Assembly: GCA_028554795.2 (NCBI GenBank)
Contig: JAPYKE020000037.1
Location: forward strand, 4,383,501-4,447,500
Direction: 5' to 3'
Origin: Sinohyriopsis cumingii
Taxonomy: Eukaryota > Mollusca > Bivalvia > Unionida > Unionidae
DNA length: 64,000 bases
This document shows, piece after piece, positions 46,210-58,506 of this stretch. Under the pieces are notes generated by a model. The model searched no databases. It was not told where the DNA came from and saw nothing but the letters and a program-made list of their open reading frames with translations. Every line of letters begins with the position of its first letter. Position 1 is the first letter of the stretch. Made by a program: the position numbers and the translations under genes.

Positions 46210-47029
46210 CTGAAAGTTTATAGAAAAATATGGTCCAATCTGATTAAAATCGAATCTTCACTGTTCTACGTGACTATCTTACTGCGACCGCTTAGTGGTC
46301 ATGTTCTAGTTACCTGTATTATTACTATAATCGCTAATTTTATTAGCCAGTCAGATAAAGCCATATATTCACGCTTGGTCGAGCAGTGTTGCTGATGAGT
46401 AGCAATGTGTACCGAATGATTCAATTCACTTTCAGATTTTGAAAGCGGCATTTCCATTGGCTAATCAAATAGTTACCAGAACATGACCCTTAATAGGTCG
46501 CTATCTGACCTTCACGTGGGACGACGGAGATCTGATTTTAATCAGACTGCACCATGGTCCTCATGGCCAGTCACACGGTTACAATCTTTTTTGTGCATTT
46601 TGGGTGGCGCCCATCAGTTTCGTATTTATATCCATAGGGTTAGAATTTTAAAGAAAAAGAATTTGCTTCGGGTTTCCTCGATGGTTATACTGGCTGTTTA
46701 AAAAAGACCTTGTATATCTTAGCTATTGTTCAAAGAACCTTAAATTCCCTTTGTATGTATGATTGATGGGTGTAATGTGGGTTATAGAGTATACAGCTTA
46801 GCCCTACTCCATGTGTACATCTTTCAAAACGCTGCTAGCTCCACTTGGTCATTTTTACTTCCTGAACGTCAGAGGTAAATTGTATAAAAAAAAATGTGCC
46901 ATAACTTTTTTTTTTTTAAATGTTATATATTTGGTAATTCATTCATTGCACTACCAGAAGGTAGTATTGTCTAGTCTGGCAAAATTCATTTTCCCTATTT
47001 TAATAGCTGTAAAGTTAGGGTACATTTGA
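46210..47029. other. Host DNA, intron/spacer, nothing further seen
   Basis: Probably intronic to, or upstream of, the lectin exon. No other splice-bounded open segment recognised. Confidence 0.45.
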
Positions 47030-47270
47030 CTAATTCAGGCTGATATTATTAGCACAAGGGAACAGACATTTTAGTTAGCAGTGTGCTTAGTTCATGTATA
47101 ATTTCCAAAAGTACAATATTCAAAGAAGTGTCAGCCACATTACAGCAAAGTAACATAGAGGTATGCCAATATTCTCTCCACTGTGCATGTTTAAACTGCA
47201 GACAACTTCACCTTACTTACGTCACTCTCAAAAGTACATACTAACTGGTGAACGCCCCCTTACATATCAA
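47030..47270 (+). repeat. Dispersed repeat, copy b
   Basis: Aligns with 28955-29195 in the same orientation. Confidence 0.6.
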
Positions 47271-47937
47271 CGTCGATAAAGCCGCAATATGTACACTCTT
47301 GGTTATCTATACGACAACATGGTGGGTTTGTGGAGATGCAGTGGACCTCTAGTTCGCATATATACTGGCCCTATGCATGAAAAAGATTACTAGCCGTGAA
47401 TCGTGGCTTTAAGAACATTTTGCGATACTTTATTATTTATGGTCACTATGCAGATTTTAACGAATCATTGGGATTGGTTGTGTATTTGTACCTTGATAAA
47501 GCAAAAACCAAATGAACAATTATATCACCTGCGATGAAAACGAAAAATAAAAATGAAGAAATTTATATTATGATGTTCAGAAATATGAGCATCTGCCATT
47601 GCAGAAGTAGTAACTAACTGGTACTTGTTGTGGCAGAATAACCAATGGTATGAACAGCGGTAGTCAAAGCAGCAGTTGTAGTAGCATCGTTGATAGTAGT
47701 AGTAGTAGTAACAGCAGCGCAGTTGTTCATTTTATTTTATTATGTGTTACTGCAGGTAACAGAGAGAAGAAACAAAAAACACAAGCACTGTTACCAGAAC
47801 AGTTCAAAGGTAGAAATACTGAGCAAAGGTTTAATCGTCTATGCGTTTATAGTTTATGCCAAATTAAAGGTCCTGGTGGCTCGCTTTGATCAGTTTTTCA
47901 TTCAGTTCTATTCTACTGAACATGTAAATTGTGTACT

Positions 47938-47977
<40 letters not shown>

Positions 47978-48769
47978 GTTAATCCTTCGTTAAAGATTGT
48001 GTTATAATTGTACGGACTACCTACAGCTCAGAAATGAAATAATTTTCGAACACTTGTGTAAAACAGTCATTCTGGGTTTTGTTGTGTCGCGGTGGGATAC
48101 GTGTTATTGTAAACAGTGTTGACCAAAGCTGGCAAATGAATCAAAATGTTGAATTACGCTGTCTGTTTATCCCAGTATGCAAATTAGCATAAACTTACCA
48201 TATATCTTTGCAAACAACACAGCTAAAGATATTACAGTTTGGAACGCCGCCATAGTATGTGTCCTTGCTAACAAACCGCTTTTCCAGTCATGGTGGGAAG
48301 ATTAAGGTCGATGACGTTCGATAAGAGTTTCTTATCAAAGTGCACCAAGGACACGGCCGGCTAGAACGTCAGCTGGTACAGAAAGGAAAATAAAGAGATA
48401 GGCACTTCTTTATTATATCCCTTGATAACTGTTCATTTATTTCTTTATTGCGTTCTGATAGTGATATAATCTTTGTGACATCATCGATGACGATGATAGT
48501 GATTACAGTGGCGATGATAATGAAGAAAACATCAGTGATGCTATGATAAATTTGATATCGACACACTTCGCATTGGAAACGTAAGGCTAGTTTACACACT
48601 CGTGCTAGCAGGATACAATTTATCAGCATGACTGAAATTCAACTGAGCAAAACTTGAGTCAGAATTCTTATTTCCTCGAGTTTAAACACTTCGTATGCAG
48701 TTATTACCTTTAAGCTTGTTAATGTCATCATTATATGAAATTATCGGATATGCAAAGAACAAGATTAAT
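47271..48769. other. Host DNA, no gene seen
   Basis: Contains an AGT-rich stretch (about 47690-47712) and a (GA)n tract (47941-47975). Serine- or valine-rich open frames here come from the trinucleotide repeat. Confidence 0.5.
47941..47975. repeat. (GA)n microsatellite
   Basis: Pure GA tract of about 35 bp. Confidence 0.97.
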
Positions 48770-49375
48770 TTTGTGGGTCATTTCGGTTAGAATGCAGGGT
48801 TTGGGGGTAATGTCGAGTAGAATACATTTATCAGAACAAATACATGGCATATGAGGTAATATCGGTTAGAATTCATTGTATAGGGAGTAACATCGGTTAG
48901 AAAATAATTGTATGGAGGGAAATGTCGGTTTGAATACGTTCTATAGGGATAATGTCATTTAAAACACATTGTACAGAGGGTAGTATCGGTCAGAGGACAT
49001 TGTATAGAGGGTACTGTCGGTTAGAATACACCATATAGAGGATAATGTCGGTTAGAATGCATTGTATAGGGGGTAATAGCGATTGCAATACATTGTATAA
49101 GGAGTAATATCGGTTAAATATATTGTATATGGGATAGTAGCGATTACAATACGTATTATAGAGGATAATATAGGTTAGAAAACATTGTATATAGGGGTAA
49201 TTTCGTTTAGAATACATTTTGCATGGGGTAACAGTGATTACAATATATTGTACAGGGGGTAATTTCGGTTGGAGTACATTGTAGATGGGGTAATAGAGAT
49301 TACAATATATTGTATAGGGGCTAATTTCGGTTAGAATACATTGTATAAGGGGTAATATCGGTTAGAATAGGTACG
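48770..49375. repeat. ~31-bp minisatellite
   Basis: Degenerate tandem units of gtatagggggtaatatcggt plus tagaatacatt, about nineteen copies. Confidence 0.92.
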
Positions 49376-49465
49376 AGTGTGTGTGGGTGGGGGGTAAATC
49401 AGTCAAAATACATGCATGGTATATCCCTTATTCTATGTATGTATTCTTTTCGATATTACTATATT

Positions 49466-49560
49466 CAGTTGATTTTGTTGGTTTAACGCCATTTTTCAAC
49501 ACATGATGGGCCATACATGGCTGGTATTACATCTTGTACAGGAAAAACCCGGGACGAACC
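49466..49560 (-). mobile_element. SINE family B-related 3' fragment
   Basis: The minus strand reads tcgtcccgggtttttcctgt through to aaaaatggcgttaaaccaac, matching the 3' half of family B. A further SINE-end-like text (gccgttaaacacttaa) is at 49868-49883. Confidence 0.65.
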
Positions 49561-50641
49561 ACAGGAAGACACCTAGGCCATCCCTGGGGCTAACAGTAAA
49601 ATACATGGCGTATGGATCAGACCAAATACATGGTTTAGGAGGTATTAATGATCAGAAGTTAGCTAAATTCATATGTATTTTAGATAAACATTGTTTGCAT
49701 ATTTTACAACCTTTTTAAAATCTCTGATTTGATCTGTAAGGACGGTATATTTAAGTTTATTTGAATGGGTTTACCTTCCTATAGTTTAGGATTTTATTTT
49801 TTTTGTAAATTTATATTTTAAGAACTATAACCTGAATGACACTATACAGCCAAGATTGTGCTGACGTGCCGTTAAACACTTAATATAAATACATACATAG
49901 TTTTAATTCGAAACCGCGAAAATTATTTTTTATTTGGAATATAAACATGCGCAATCAAGCAGAATTATTACAATTCTTTTGACAATTTCTGTTTTAAGTA
50001 AACTGTGCATTATATGGCAGCGTGTACTGTCATGTGACGGCATGTACTGACATAAGTGACAACATGTACTGACACAAGTGACAGCGTGTACGGACATGAG
50101 GAATTCGTCAATGGCAGTGAAATAGCACATTCAACGAAATCTCATTCATTTTCGTTTTCTAAGGGACACAACCCAGTTTCATCTCTATTTTCTCGGTATG
50201 GGTTGTTTCCATTTTCATGTGTACCATGTTGCTTAAATCCCCAATGTCACCGATTATCATAAGCTCACCATTCTTCCAATCTAACCCAAGTTTGGAAGGA
50301 TGGGAATGATTTGTTACAAAAGCTATCTGACATAAACCGTTCTTTTAAATAATTAACCTGTTAGATTCAAACGACGTCCAGATATTCAGTTTTGAATTAA
50401 GAGGTGCAACCCCTTAATTTTTTCATCAAAGTAGCTCGTACTTCCGTTCTTTTTCGGGAGTTGTTAATCCTTCGTTAAAGATTGTTGAAACAAAAATCAG
50501 AGATTATTAAGGTATAATGTTGATACTGCAGGAAAATAATATTGACATAAGGCACATCAAAAGAAAAGACAATTTAACAGCAGATGCACTTTCACGTGTA
50601 TGTTGTTTCATGTATACTTAGTGTCGTTCATAAGATTAGCA
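49561..50641. other. Host DNA, no gene seen
   Basis: AT-rich. Includes a short degenerate run of gtgacagcatgtactgacat-like units at 50020-50095. Confidence 0.5.
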
Positions 50642-50810
50642 CTCGGCTAACGTGGGTACGTGAGAAAGCCTGCCAGTAGCTTCTCGTGGGTCGGTGGTTC
50701 TTCCCGGGGTTTTCCAGGGTTCTTCCTCCACCAATTATACTGGCCGCCATGTATAGCCTATCTTGTGCTGAAAAATGGCGTTAAACCATACAACAACAAC
50801 AACAAAAAAG
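50642..50810 (+). mobile_element. SINE family B, 5'-truncated, at the copy 2 insertion site
   Basis: Body and 3' end (cttctcgtgggtcggtggtt ... ggcgttaaaccatacaacaa, AAC tail) without the tRNA head. Its tail ends a few bases before the terminal repeat of element copy 2. Confidence 0.85.
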
Positions 50811-50813
50811 ATT

Positions 50814-50963
50814 AGCAGCAGACAGGGCGATCAGACCACTTTAGGGAATGGTCACCCTTGTTTTTAGACCAAAAAAAATAGTGACCCTTCATAGAGGTCA
50901 ATACCACATCTACGATTATTGTTTGTCCCAAACAGAATTGTAGACAAGGCCCTCTCTGCTGCT
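50814..50963 (+). repeat. Left inverted terminal repeat, copy 2
   Basis: About 150 bp, aligned with 2271-2419 at roughly 87% by eye, with the same agcagcag outer and ctgctgct inner ends. Confidence 0.93.
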
Positions 50964-50994
50964 ATTAATTAAAAAATTGTTATATTAAAAAATA

Positions 50995-52026
50995 ATGGTA
51001 CATCCAGAATCTCATACTGCAGGAATAGCACGAGAGAGACTAGAAGCAATTAAAAAATCTCTTCCCGTGCGAGATTCATTTAGAAAAAATCTACAAGCGC
51101 AGCAAGAAGCACAAGTTGAGTACGAAGAAGACACTAAAAAACTGTTTAAGCCCGTCACTGCAGCTACTGAGAAAGTTACAACAGTCATCAAAGAAGAACT
51201 TCTTCCGGTATCAAAACAAACAGCAGAACAAACCGAAAAAATAGCAAGAAGAACTAAACAGACAAAGAAGATTTTACGAGATCTTCCAATAGATATTGCT
51301 GCGGCCCAACCTCCACCTGTTGGTGAGGAAATACTTGAAGGTATTGGAAAACTTCGCACTGAAGTCGCCGACGTGCAAAAAGAACATGCACCTAAATCCA
51401 AGCCAGTAAAAGAAAATATAAAATTAATTGCAAAAATTTAAGGAAGGGGTTGTTGAAGAAATTAGGAATACTGAAAGAGAAAAATTACCCGAAAAAATAT
51501 TAGATTATATATCTGACAAATCTGGTATTTTAAAACCCCGTCATGAAAAAGTAAAAAATGAAGATCTTATTAAATGGATATATCGCATACATGCAAACAA
51601 AAGACGGTTGAAGGTTATGATTCGAAATACAAAGATCTTTATAAAAAAGTAGAAATACTTCGTAGAGAGAGACTAGAACAAGAACAAGAACAACTCTCCC
51701 AGTATCAGCTTCCTCCACCTTTACAACGTAAAAAAATTTCTGCGCCGGTAATGACATATTCACCGGTAGATTCACCACATGGATTTCGAAGAAGTGACTC
51801 ACCTGACATATCCCCGGTCATCACTGAAGTACTTTATACGGTGATGCAACCACCAGTATTTAAAACACCTCAAGATGAACCTAAAACAGGATCTGGTTTA
51901 TGTCCTGTTAATATCATTAATGATGTGTCACGGTTAGAAGTTCTCATAGGAGGAAAACGTGCCGGAAATAATTCACCAGAAATAATTAATGAAGCAGCTG
52001 ATATTTGTCGGCTTGTTGATGACTAG
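50995..52026 (+). pseudogene. Coiled-coil virion-block protein, frameshifted
   Basis: Homologue of 2450-3523. The first 140 codons are open; a one-base insertion in an A run near 51436 and a second shift near 51610 split it into three frames. The proline-rich part is recovered at about 51660-52026. The C-terminal end is about 19 residues shorter than in copy 1. Confidence 0.85.
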
Positions 52027-52054
52027 TTGTTAAATAAATGGTAAATTAAAAAAG

Positions 52055-52536
52055 ATGATCATACATAATAATCATCGTAAACCCTTGCAGGTCAGAGCGG
52101 TAAACTCACGATTACCAATCTACAGAGCTACTTACGGAGATGGACTTGGTGATGTTATTCAGGGATTATTTACAAGGATAGCTCCAAAAGCAGTACCTGT
52201 TGCAAAACAATTATCGATGAAAGCTATCGATATTGTTCGTGATAAAGCTCCTGGAGCAATTGTCAATGTTGCTGGTAAGGCGTTCCCGGCGATCAAAGAT
52301 AGACTAGCACGATTATTGCGACGAAAACGACAACCACCAGTGAAACTGACAAGTACTGAGGTGATGCCCGCAGACGTAAGTAAAATAATAAATCAGGCTG
52401 CAAATCAAAAACTAGCGGCGTTAGCAGATCAAGGACCCAATCAGGCTGCAAATAAAAACTAGCGGAATTATCTGAAGAGGCAGAAAGAAATATAACAGCA
52501 AATTTAATAGCAGGAAGCGGTCTTCGTCGACGATAA
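52055..52536 (+). pseudogene. Small basic virion protein, C-terminus disrupted
   Basis: Homologue of 3558-3992, open for 135 codons. Near 52400-52460 an aatcaggctgcaaat segment is duplicated and one base is lost, shifting the frame. The original basic Gly-Leu-Arg-Arg-Arg end persists out of frame up to 52536. Confidence 0.8.
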
Positions 52537-52574
52537 TTTAGATCATCATTTGGAAAAATGGTAATTATAATAAA

Positions 52575-54020
52575 ATGTTCAAGCGTGAAACAGACACAGC
52601 ATTTGATATGGAGGCACCTGTCCTTAAGTATGAATCTGTACGTGATTATCAATTTTATTCCTATGACGCAAGACAACCAATTCAGCGGGGGAGAATAGAA
52701 TTACAGGTTCATGATACAAGTAGATATTTCTTGCCCGCTGAGGCGTTTATTGAAGTAGAAGGTAGACTTGTAACGAATGTTGTAGCTAATACGCCATATG
52801 CTGCCAATGCACGAGTTGGTTTTGTCAACAACGGGATTATGGCGTTGTTTGATAGCGCCACATACATGATTGATGGAAAAAATATTGAATCAGTTCAGAA
52901 GGATGTTGATGTTGCTACAACAATAATTGGTCTAGCGAGATATTCTGATGATTACACAAGATCAGCCGGTCCAACAATGATGTTTGCCAAGGATATTACT
53001 AACCACGCTGATTATGTTCAATATACTAAGTTACTGGCACCACGAAATACTGCAGTTGATCCACAACCAGTTGATTTTGAACACGCAGACAGACCAGGTG
53101 CTGATTTTGATATTATAAAAAGTGTTAATGCGACTTACAACTTAAGGTTTGCAACACGCCGAGCAGCGTTGTCAGGAAATGATATAAATTTTTCATGTGC
53201 AATTCCATTATCTCACATCTTTGGATTTTGCAGAAATGTTAGAAAGGTCATCTTTGGAGCTAAGCACACAGTTGTGCTCGTAAGAAAAGGTGATGATAAT
53301 GATGCAATCTGGCGAGGTGCTGGTGTTGCTGATGGTAAAGTAAATATATTAAAACTTTCACTGTGGATGCCAGTAATGACTCCATCTATTACAGAAGAAC
53401 AAAAATTAATTTCTTTTATGGATCAAGGCGGTAAATCATTGCTATCATGGTTAACAGTAACCACAGATGCTATTAAAAGTAATGTTAATGGTTTATTTAC
53501 ATGGCATATAGCATCACAACGAGGTGTTTCTGCACCACGACATATTTTTATTGCGCTGCAAAATAATGACCGGACGAATAATCAAGAACGTTCACATATG
53601 ATATTTGACAACCTTGGAGTTAATGAAGTTTCCTTGCGCATAAATGGACATCAAGAACCAGCTGAAGATATCTTGTTAAATTTTGATCAAAATCACGTAG
53701 AGCGTACATATCATCGTTTAATGTCATTCATGGGACGTGATCAAATTATAGATACTGGTTTGCAAATATCACAACTAGATTTTGCAAATCTATATCCGAT
53801 TTATTATTTTTCACTGGAACATCTTGATTTATCCAAACAATCTGTCGTTGATATACACTTTCGAGCTCGTGTTACTAACACTCCTCCTGATATAGCTGGT
53901 CCACCTCTTATTCGCGGCACCTACAGAGCAATCGCGGTCATACTCAGCGATAAAGCCATGTTACTTGAAGGTGGTAGTGGTCGAATGAGAATCGTTGATG
54001 CACCAGTGGAAAATCTTTAA
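52575..54020 (+). CDS. Major capsid protein candidate (double jelly-roll type)
   Basis: 481 residues, open. The start MFKRETD aligns with ATG 4026 of copy 1; here the upstream ATG at 52558 is out of frame, which settles the start. Identity with copy 1 is high and even along the length. The exception is one loop near residues 445-455, where copy 2 has TPPDIAGPPLIRG against a shorter sequence in copy 1. It keeps the NNGIMALFDSATYMIDGK segment. Its intact state contrasts with the broken penton-like and fibre genes nearby. Confidence 0.75.
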   Translation: MFKRETDTAFDMEAPVLKYESVRDYQFYSYDARQPIQRGRIELQVHDTSRYFLPAEAFIEVEGRLVTNVVANTPYAANARVGFVNNGIMALFDSATYMIDGKNIESVQKDVDVATTIIGLARYSDDYTRSAGPTMMFAKDITNHADYVQYTKLLAPRNTAVDPQPVDFEHADRPGADFDIIKSVNATYNLRFATRRAALSGNDINFSCAIPLSHIFGFCRNVRKVIFGAKHTVVLVRKGDDNDAIWRGAGVADGKVNILKLSLWMPVMTPSITEEQKLISFMDQGGKSLLSWLTVTTDAIKSNVNGLFTWHIASQRGVSAPRHIFIALQNNDRTNNQERSHMIFDNLGVNEVSLRINGHQEPAEDILLNFDQNHVERTYHRLMSFMGRDQIIDTGLQISQLDFANLYPIYYFSLEHLDLSKQSVVDIHFRARVTNTPPDIAGPPLIRGTYRAIAVILSDKAMLLEGGSGRMRIVDAPVENL

Positions 54021-54049
54021 TTATTCAGAAAAATATTATTTATATAAAA

Positions 54050-54445
54050 ATGTCGTATAGTCATGTTAATGTTACTCTGACTCCCGGTCAGGTCAAAAAG
54101 CTTCAATCAAAAACCACCGGCAAATGCGGAACTAAAATATCACTAAAACGAGATCAGATTGGTGGTGGTCCAAACAAATTATCGTTGACAAATAATCAGA
54201 TTAAACATTTCAATAAAGCCCTAGAATCAAAAACTGGAGTTCAATTACATCTTTCTCCGAGCACCATCAAGGACATGGTAAAAACAGGTGGTATATTTCC
54301 ACTTCTTGCGGCTATTCCAGCGTTAATAGCTGCTGCTGCTCCAGCCGTAGCAAAGGCGGCCGCATTAGGTGCTGTTGGAACAGCTGCTGAAATGGCTCTA
54401 AAGAAAACAACTGGAAATGGATACAAAAAAAGGGACGCGGCCTAA
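54050..54445 (+). CDS. Gly/Ala-rich virion protein with frameshift-accessible tail
   Basis: 131 zero-frame residues with the same LT-x-x-Q motifs and GGIFPLLAAIPAL hydrophobic stretch as copy 1. It ends KKRDAA after an identical A7 run (54425-54431). The -1 frame continues to TAG at 54490-54492 and encodes exactly the same tail peptide as copy 1 despite five base changes. The protease frame (+1) also passes through here. Confidence 0.8.
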   Translation: MSYSHVNVTLTPGQVKKLQSKTTGKCGTKISLKRDQIGGGPNKLSLTNNQIKHFNKALESKTGVQLHLSPSTIKDMVKTGGIFPLLAAIPALIAAAAPAVAKAAALGAVGTAAEMALKKTTGNGYKKRDAA

Positions 54446-54932
54446 GATTACCGGGATCTCGCTGGGGAAAAGGTCTAAGGCTTCCACGTTAGATGTTCCA
54501 GCATCAAATTTTGATTTACTTGATGCTGCTAAAAAATTTAAAATAAAAGCCTTTAGAGGTGTTTTTATGCGAGATCAATTACCAAAACAACCGAATAAAC
54601 TCGAAACAGATATTATTAATCTCGACTCGAATTCAGGACCTGGTTCTCATTGGGTATCATACGCGGTTGATCCACGTAGAATCGTTTATTTTGATTCGTA
54701 CGGGTTAGCTTCACCTGTTGAATTTATCAAGTGTGTCGCACCACTTCACGCAAGAACCTCTGGTTGTAAAGTTTGGTATTCAACGCTACCCACACAAACA
54801 ATGACAGATCCGCCAATATGTGGCCGTGAGGTAATTAATGTACTTGACGCTATATCAAAGTCATCCAAACCGCCACATAAAGTCGTGCATGATTATCCAA
54901 GCAACCGATTCGTTGCGCGTAAGGCCTTTTAA
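54417..54932 (+). CDS. Adenain-type cysteine protease
   Basis: 171 residues if started at ATG 54417, inside the previous gene; copy 1 has no ATG at that point, so the native start is uncertain. An internal Met (MRDQLPKQ, residue 51) or a frameshift fusion are alternatives. Catalytic elements are in order: His78 in GPGSHWVSYA, acidic Asp93 in YFDSYG, Gln127 region (PTQTMT) and Cys135 in PPICGREVINVL. This matches the His-Asp/Glu-Gln-Cys order of adenovirus protease. It would cleave virion precursors. It is the only complete protease in the window. Confidence 0.85.
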   Translation: MDTKKGTRPKITGISLGKRSKASTLDVPASNFDLLDAAKKFKIKAFRGVFMRDQLPKQPNKLETDIINLDSNSGPGSHWVSYAVDPRRIVYFDSYGLASPVEFIKCVAPLHARTSGCKVWYSTLPTQTMTDPPICGREVINVLDAISKSSKPPHKVVHDYPSNRFVARKAF

Positions 54933-54962
54933 ACAGATCTTGGATCCGAAGGATCTTATATA

Positions 54963-55973
54963 ATGGTTGATATTTACGGAAGAAGATCTTCACGCGTTAA
55001 GAAAAAATCCGGCGATGTTGATCTGTCGAAGTATGCGACTAAAGATGAACTTGCTGATATTATGAACCTGGCTGGAGTTGATCCAGATGAGGTTGTTATT
55101 TTTCAAGATTGAAATGGTAAACTAAAAACGAGCAATATCAGATGGAATGATATAGTTCGACGAGTACTCGGTGCAGTTACAGATAATATTCCTGTGTTTA
55201 CTGACGGTGGTAGAATCAAAGATTCAAGTGTATCATTTACAACTATCATAGATGAAATTGCAAGAAGCGTTGCTAATCGCGTGAAAAATACCGGTGACAC
55301 AATGACAGGTGAACTTAGCATGAACGGGAACAAAATAGTAGCTGTAACAACTCCAAAATCTGACAACGACGTCGCAAACAAACTATACGTCGACACCGTA
55401 GATGGTAAACTATCCACGTTGCGGGCTGAGTATGACGTTCACGTAGGCGCGTTTACAAGATTTCGAAGAAATCATCAAAAAACCGATGAATCTATGGATC
55501 AATTCTTCGGCACTCCGCACTCCATTGACATAAAACTTTCTGATATCAAGACGAACATATATACTACTAAAAAAACAATTGAAGATGTCGTAGCGGGGAT
55601 TCCTGAGATCGTTAATAAAACCAATTTGATTAAAATTCCAGCCGGAATAACTCCCGGACATATCACAAATATCGTATACACAGTATCAGCGGGATTATCA
55701 AATTGGTCGCAGCGAAATAAAACCATCAAATATACCGCAACAGTCACTGGCGTGTACAGGCTGTCTGTGTTCAGTGCTGCAAAATTTGAAATATTTACAA
55801 TGTTTCCATGGCATCATTCAACTGATAGGTTTTCCGGGGTTGTATCTGTTATATTAAATAGCGGAACCGAAGAAATATTTATCCTGGAAGCAGATGATAA
55901 GAAATTAATCGGAACATATTACTGGTGGTGTTTGGAATTTGTAGCTAAAACACCTCAATTATTTACTGCATAA
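54963..55973 (+). pseudogene. Fibre-like protein with a nonsense codon
   Basis: Homologue of 6283-7326. Codon 50 is TGA (55110-55112) where copy 1 has CGA, a C-to-T change. The rest is open, with NTGDTMTGELSMNGNKIV, a single stalk unit instead of two, and the beta-rich C-terminal domain. Confidence 0.88.
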
Positions 55974-55979
55974 AAATAT

Positions 55980-56465
55980 ATGGACGGTGCACAATACAGA
56001 TAGAATCAAGCGCGTGAATGGCAGGCGCCGCTAAAAGATCAAGTCGAACAATATACAGTAAAAGTAAAAAAATATCGACGACGATTAGTTATTGTTGATG
56101 TGATTGTTTACTCAGTATCCGCTGTTGTTGCTGGAGCAGGTGTTATATTATCAGCGGTGACAATGATGGCACCAGTAGCCGTAACTATTTGTATTTCAGC
56201 AGCAACAACGATTGCAGGTGTGCTCAATATCATAACAAAAAAAATATGTACTTGCATGAATGAAAAATTATCCGATTACATGATAAGATCACACACAACG
56301 ACGGTAGCATACTCGAAGTTATCCTCGTTGTTATCAGCGAGTCTCAGTGATGGAATTATATCTGATTTCGAGTTTTCAATGATGACTAAAATATATCACG
56401 AAGGTATCGGTAATAAAGATACAAGTACTAATAATGACAGAATTACTCAAGCAGATCGTGACTAA
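55980..56465 (+). pseudogene. Two-helix membrane protein with a nonsense codon
   Basis: Homologue of 7333-7818. Codon 8 is TAG (56001-56003) instead of TAC; downstream is open with the two hydrophobic segments and LSDGIISDFEFSMM. An internal Met could start a shortened product, which is not supported by copy 1. Confidence 0.85.
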
Positions 56466-57813
56466 CACAACTCCGTCAAAGATAACGATGATCTCGCTAA
56501 GTTCAACTGATCCTGAATTTAGCATTAATTTTCCTACTGCAATTCCAGTAAAAGAAATAGCATTAGCTCAATTACGGGTATATTACAGCTGGCCAAATAT
56601 CAGATCAAAATCATTTAATGGTACACCAGCAAATAATTCGATTGTATTTGCTAACAAGAACAAACCAGATGGTACTCCTGACTGGATAGATGTTGGAATA
56701 CCCACTGGTAGTTATGAGATCGAACAAATCAATGAGGAATTTCAACGTAGAATAAAATCAATAACCGGAAAAGAAGCAAAAATATCAATTAACGTTCATG
56801 AACCGACGCTGTCCTCGACGGTTGAGATACATTCTCCTGATTATGCCGTTGATATTTATCAATCCACGATAAGATCCGTACTAGGTTGACTGGATGTTCC
56901 CCCAGTGTATGAAGGACCACCAGAACCAAAAAAATCTGATTTTACGTCAACAAATAGCTCTCGTCACGATACTGAAATGAATTCAAATTGGTTAGATTAC
57001 ATAGAATTAAAACCAGAGGTGATAGGTGGAGAACTTTATTATGATCCTATGGCTTCTCTTCGTAATCTTAATAGACGTGTTATTGCTTTGAATATTGATT
57101 CTATATTTTCTTCAATAAACTCAGACCATACAATACAGTTAAATAGTTTACGTGATAGTTTTCAAGAGTATTTATTTGATTTAACATCTGCGCGCGATAA
57201 TATCATCAGGTACATAGAAGTTTTAAAGTATATAGTTAATTCTTCTGAAGTTATCTATAATAGAATTAGAGATACGGTTCTTAAGTCATCAAGCGATTAC
57301 AAAAAATCCTTCGCAGCCAAATACAAAATACCCGAAGCTGATATTGCAACGTTTAAGTTCCCTGATTATAATCCAGATAAATTAAGAAAATATGTCAATG
57401 ATGTCATTGATGAATATTTTCCTAAAATACTCGATGTATGGAGAAAACTAGCACCACTTCCAACTGTTCTCAGATATAATAATGATCCACACGGAGGCGG
57501 CAGACACGTATCTCCGGGAATCGTTAATATAACCAGCACGATCGTGATCAATCTGGTTTGTGACGTAGTCGATGGCAGCTATAAAATAGATCTCGGAAAA
57601 TCAAATCAGGCTCAACAAGAATATATTTTATATACATTTACACCACAAGTTTCCCCTAGAAGTTTAATCGTGCAAGAACCAACTAATCCTGTGTATCTGC
57701 GATGTCACAATAATATGTTAACACGAATAAATTTTAAGCTCACAGATCACCTTAATCGCTTAATTGACATGCGTGGAGAAGAGCTTGTGATAAATCTGTA
57801 TGTGAAATCTTAA
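56434..57813 (+). pseudogene. Penton-like minor capsid candidate with a nonsense codon
   Basis: Homologue of 7787-9205, with the same overlap into the previous gene. Codon 152 is TGA (56887-56889) where copy 1 has TGG in VLGWPDV. The flanking beta-rich parts align well with copy 1, but the central roughly 155 codons (about 56940-57420) are almost unrelated in sequence while staying open. That points to divergence under coding constraint before the stop arose. Confidence 0.82.
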
Positions 57814-57835
57814 TTAATCCAGTAAATATTATATA

Positions 57836-58105
57836 ATGTACCAGCACGTGATGGTTTTAATACATGACAAAGAAGCACTTGAAAACGCCATCAGAACAGT
57901 GTTTTCACAAGACACAGAGCAATTTAGCGTTAATTTAGTTATTGATGAATACGGAAGCGAGGATTTCTTATTAACACAAGAACAGTTAGATGAACTCCGT
58001 CAAAAACATATTATCGAGGTCATTTGTAGCAGAGATCAGATTCTAAATTATGCACACTCCTGTATTAAAGTCGATCAACTTAAAAAAATAATAATTAATC
58101 ACTGA
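57836..58105 (+). CDS. Small acidic conserved protein, function unknown
   Basis: 89 residues, homologue of 9257-9523, open. Only about ten residues differ, and the central LVIDEYGSEDFLLTQEQLDELR is unchanged. Last gene of the plus-strand block, followed by the AT-rich array. Confidence 0.7.
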   Translation: MYQHVMVLIHDKEALENAIRTVFSQDTEQFSVNLVIDEYGSEDFLLTQEQLDELRQKHIIEVICSRDQILNYAHSCIKVDQLKKIIINH

Positions 58106-58500
58106 TGGGATAAATTACACAAATTAATCAATTTTGCATAATCTGAAATAATTTATTATTATTCTGAAATGAATCAATCTGATGGGGTGGTTGGTACTGA
58201 AAATTATACAAATCAATCAGTTTGTTAATTCTGATGGGGTAATTGATACTGAAAATTATACAAACCAATCAGTTTGCTAATTCTGATGGGGTAATTGGTA
58301 CTGAAAATTATGCAAACCAATCAGTTTGCTAATTCTGATGGGGTAATTGGTACTGAAAATTATGCAAATTAATCAGTTTTCCCAAAAATACTACAAAAAT
58401 AATATTTTATTATTATTCTGAAATATTTTATTATTATTCTGAAATATTTTATTTTTTTATGTAAATTAACTCTGATGTGATATACATGATGAGGGAAATT
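58106..58500. repeat. AT-rich tandem array, inverted relative to copy 1
   Basis: About four units containing aattctgatggggtaattgg, plus tattattattctgaaat stretches. These are reverse complements of the units in 9600-10770, at the same gene junction. Confidence 0.88.
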
Positions 58501-58506
58501 ATATTA

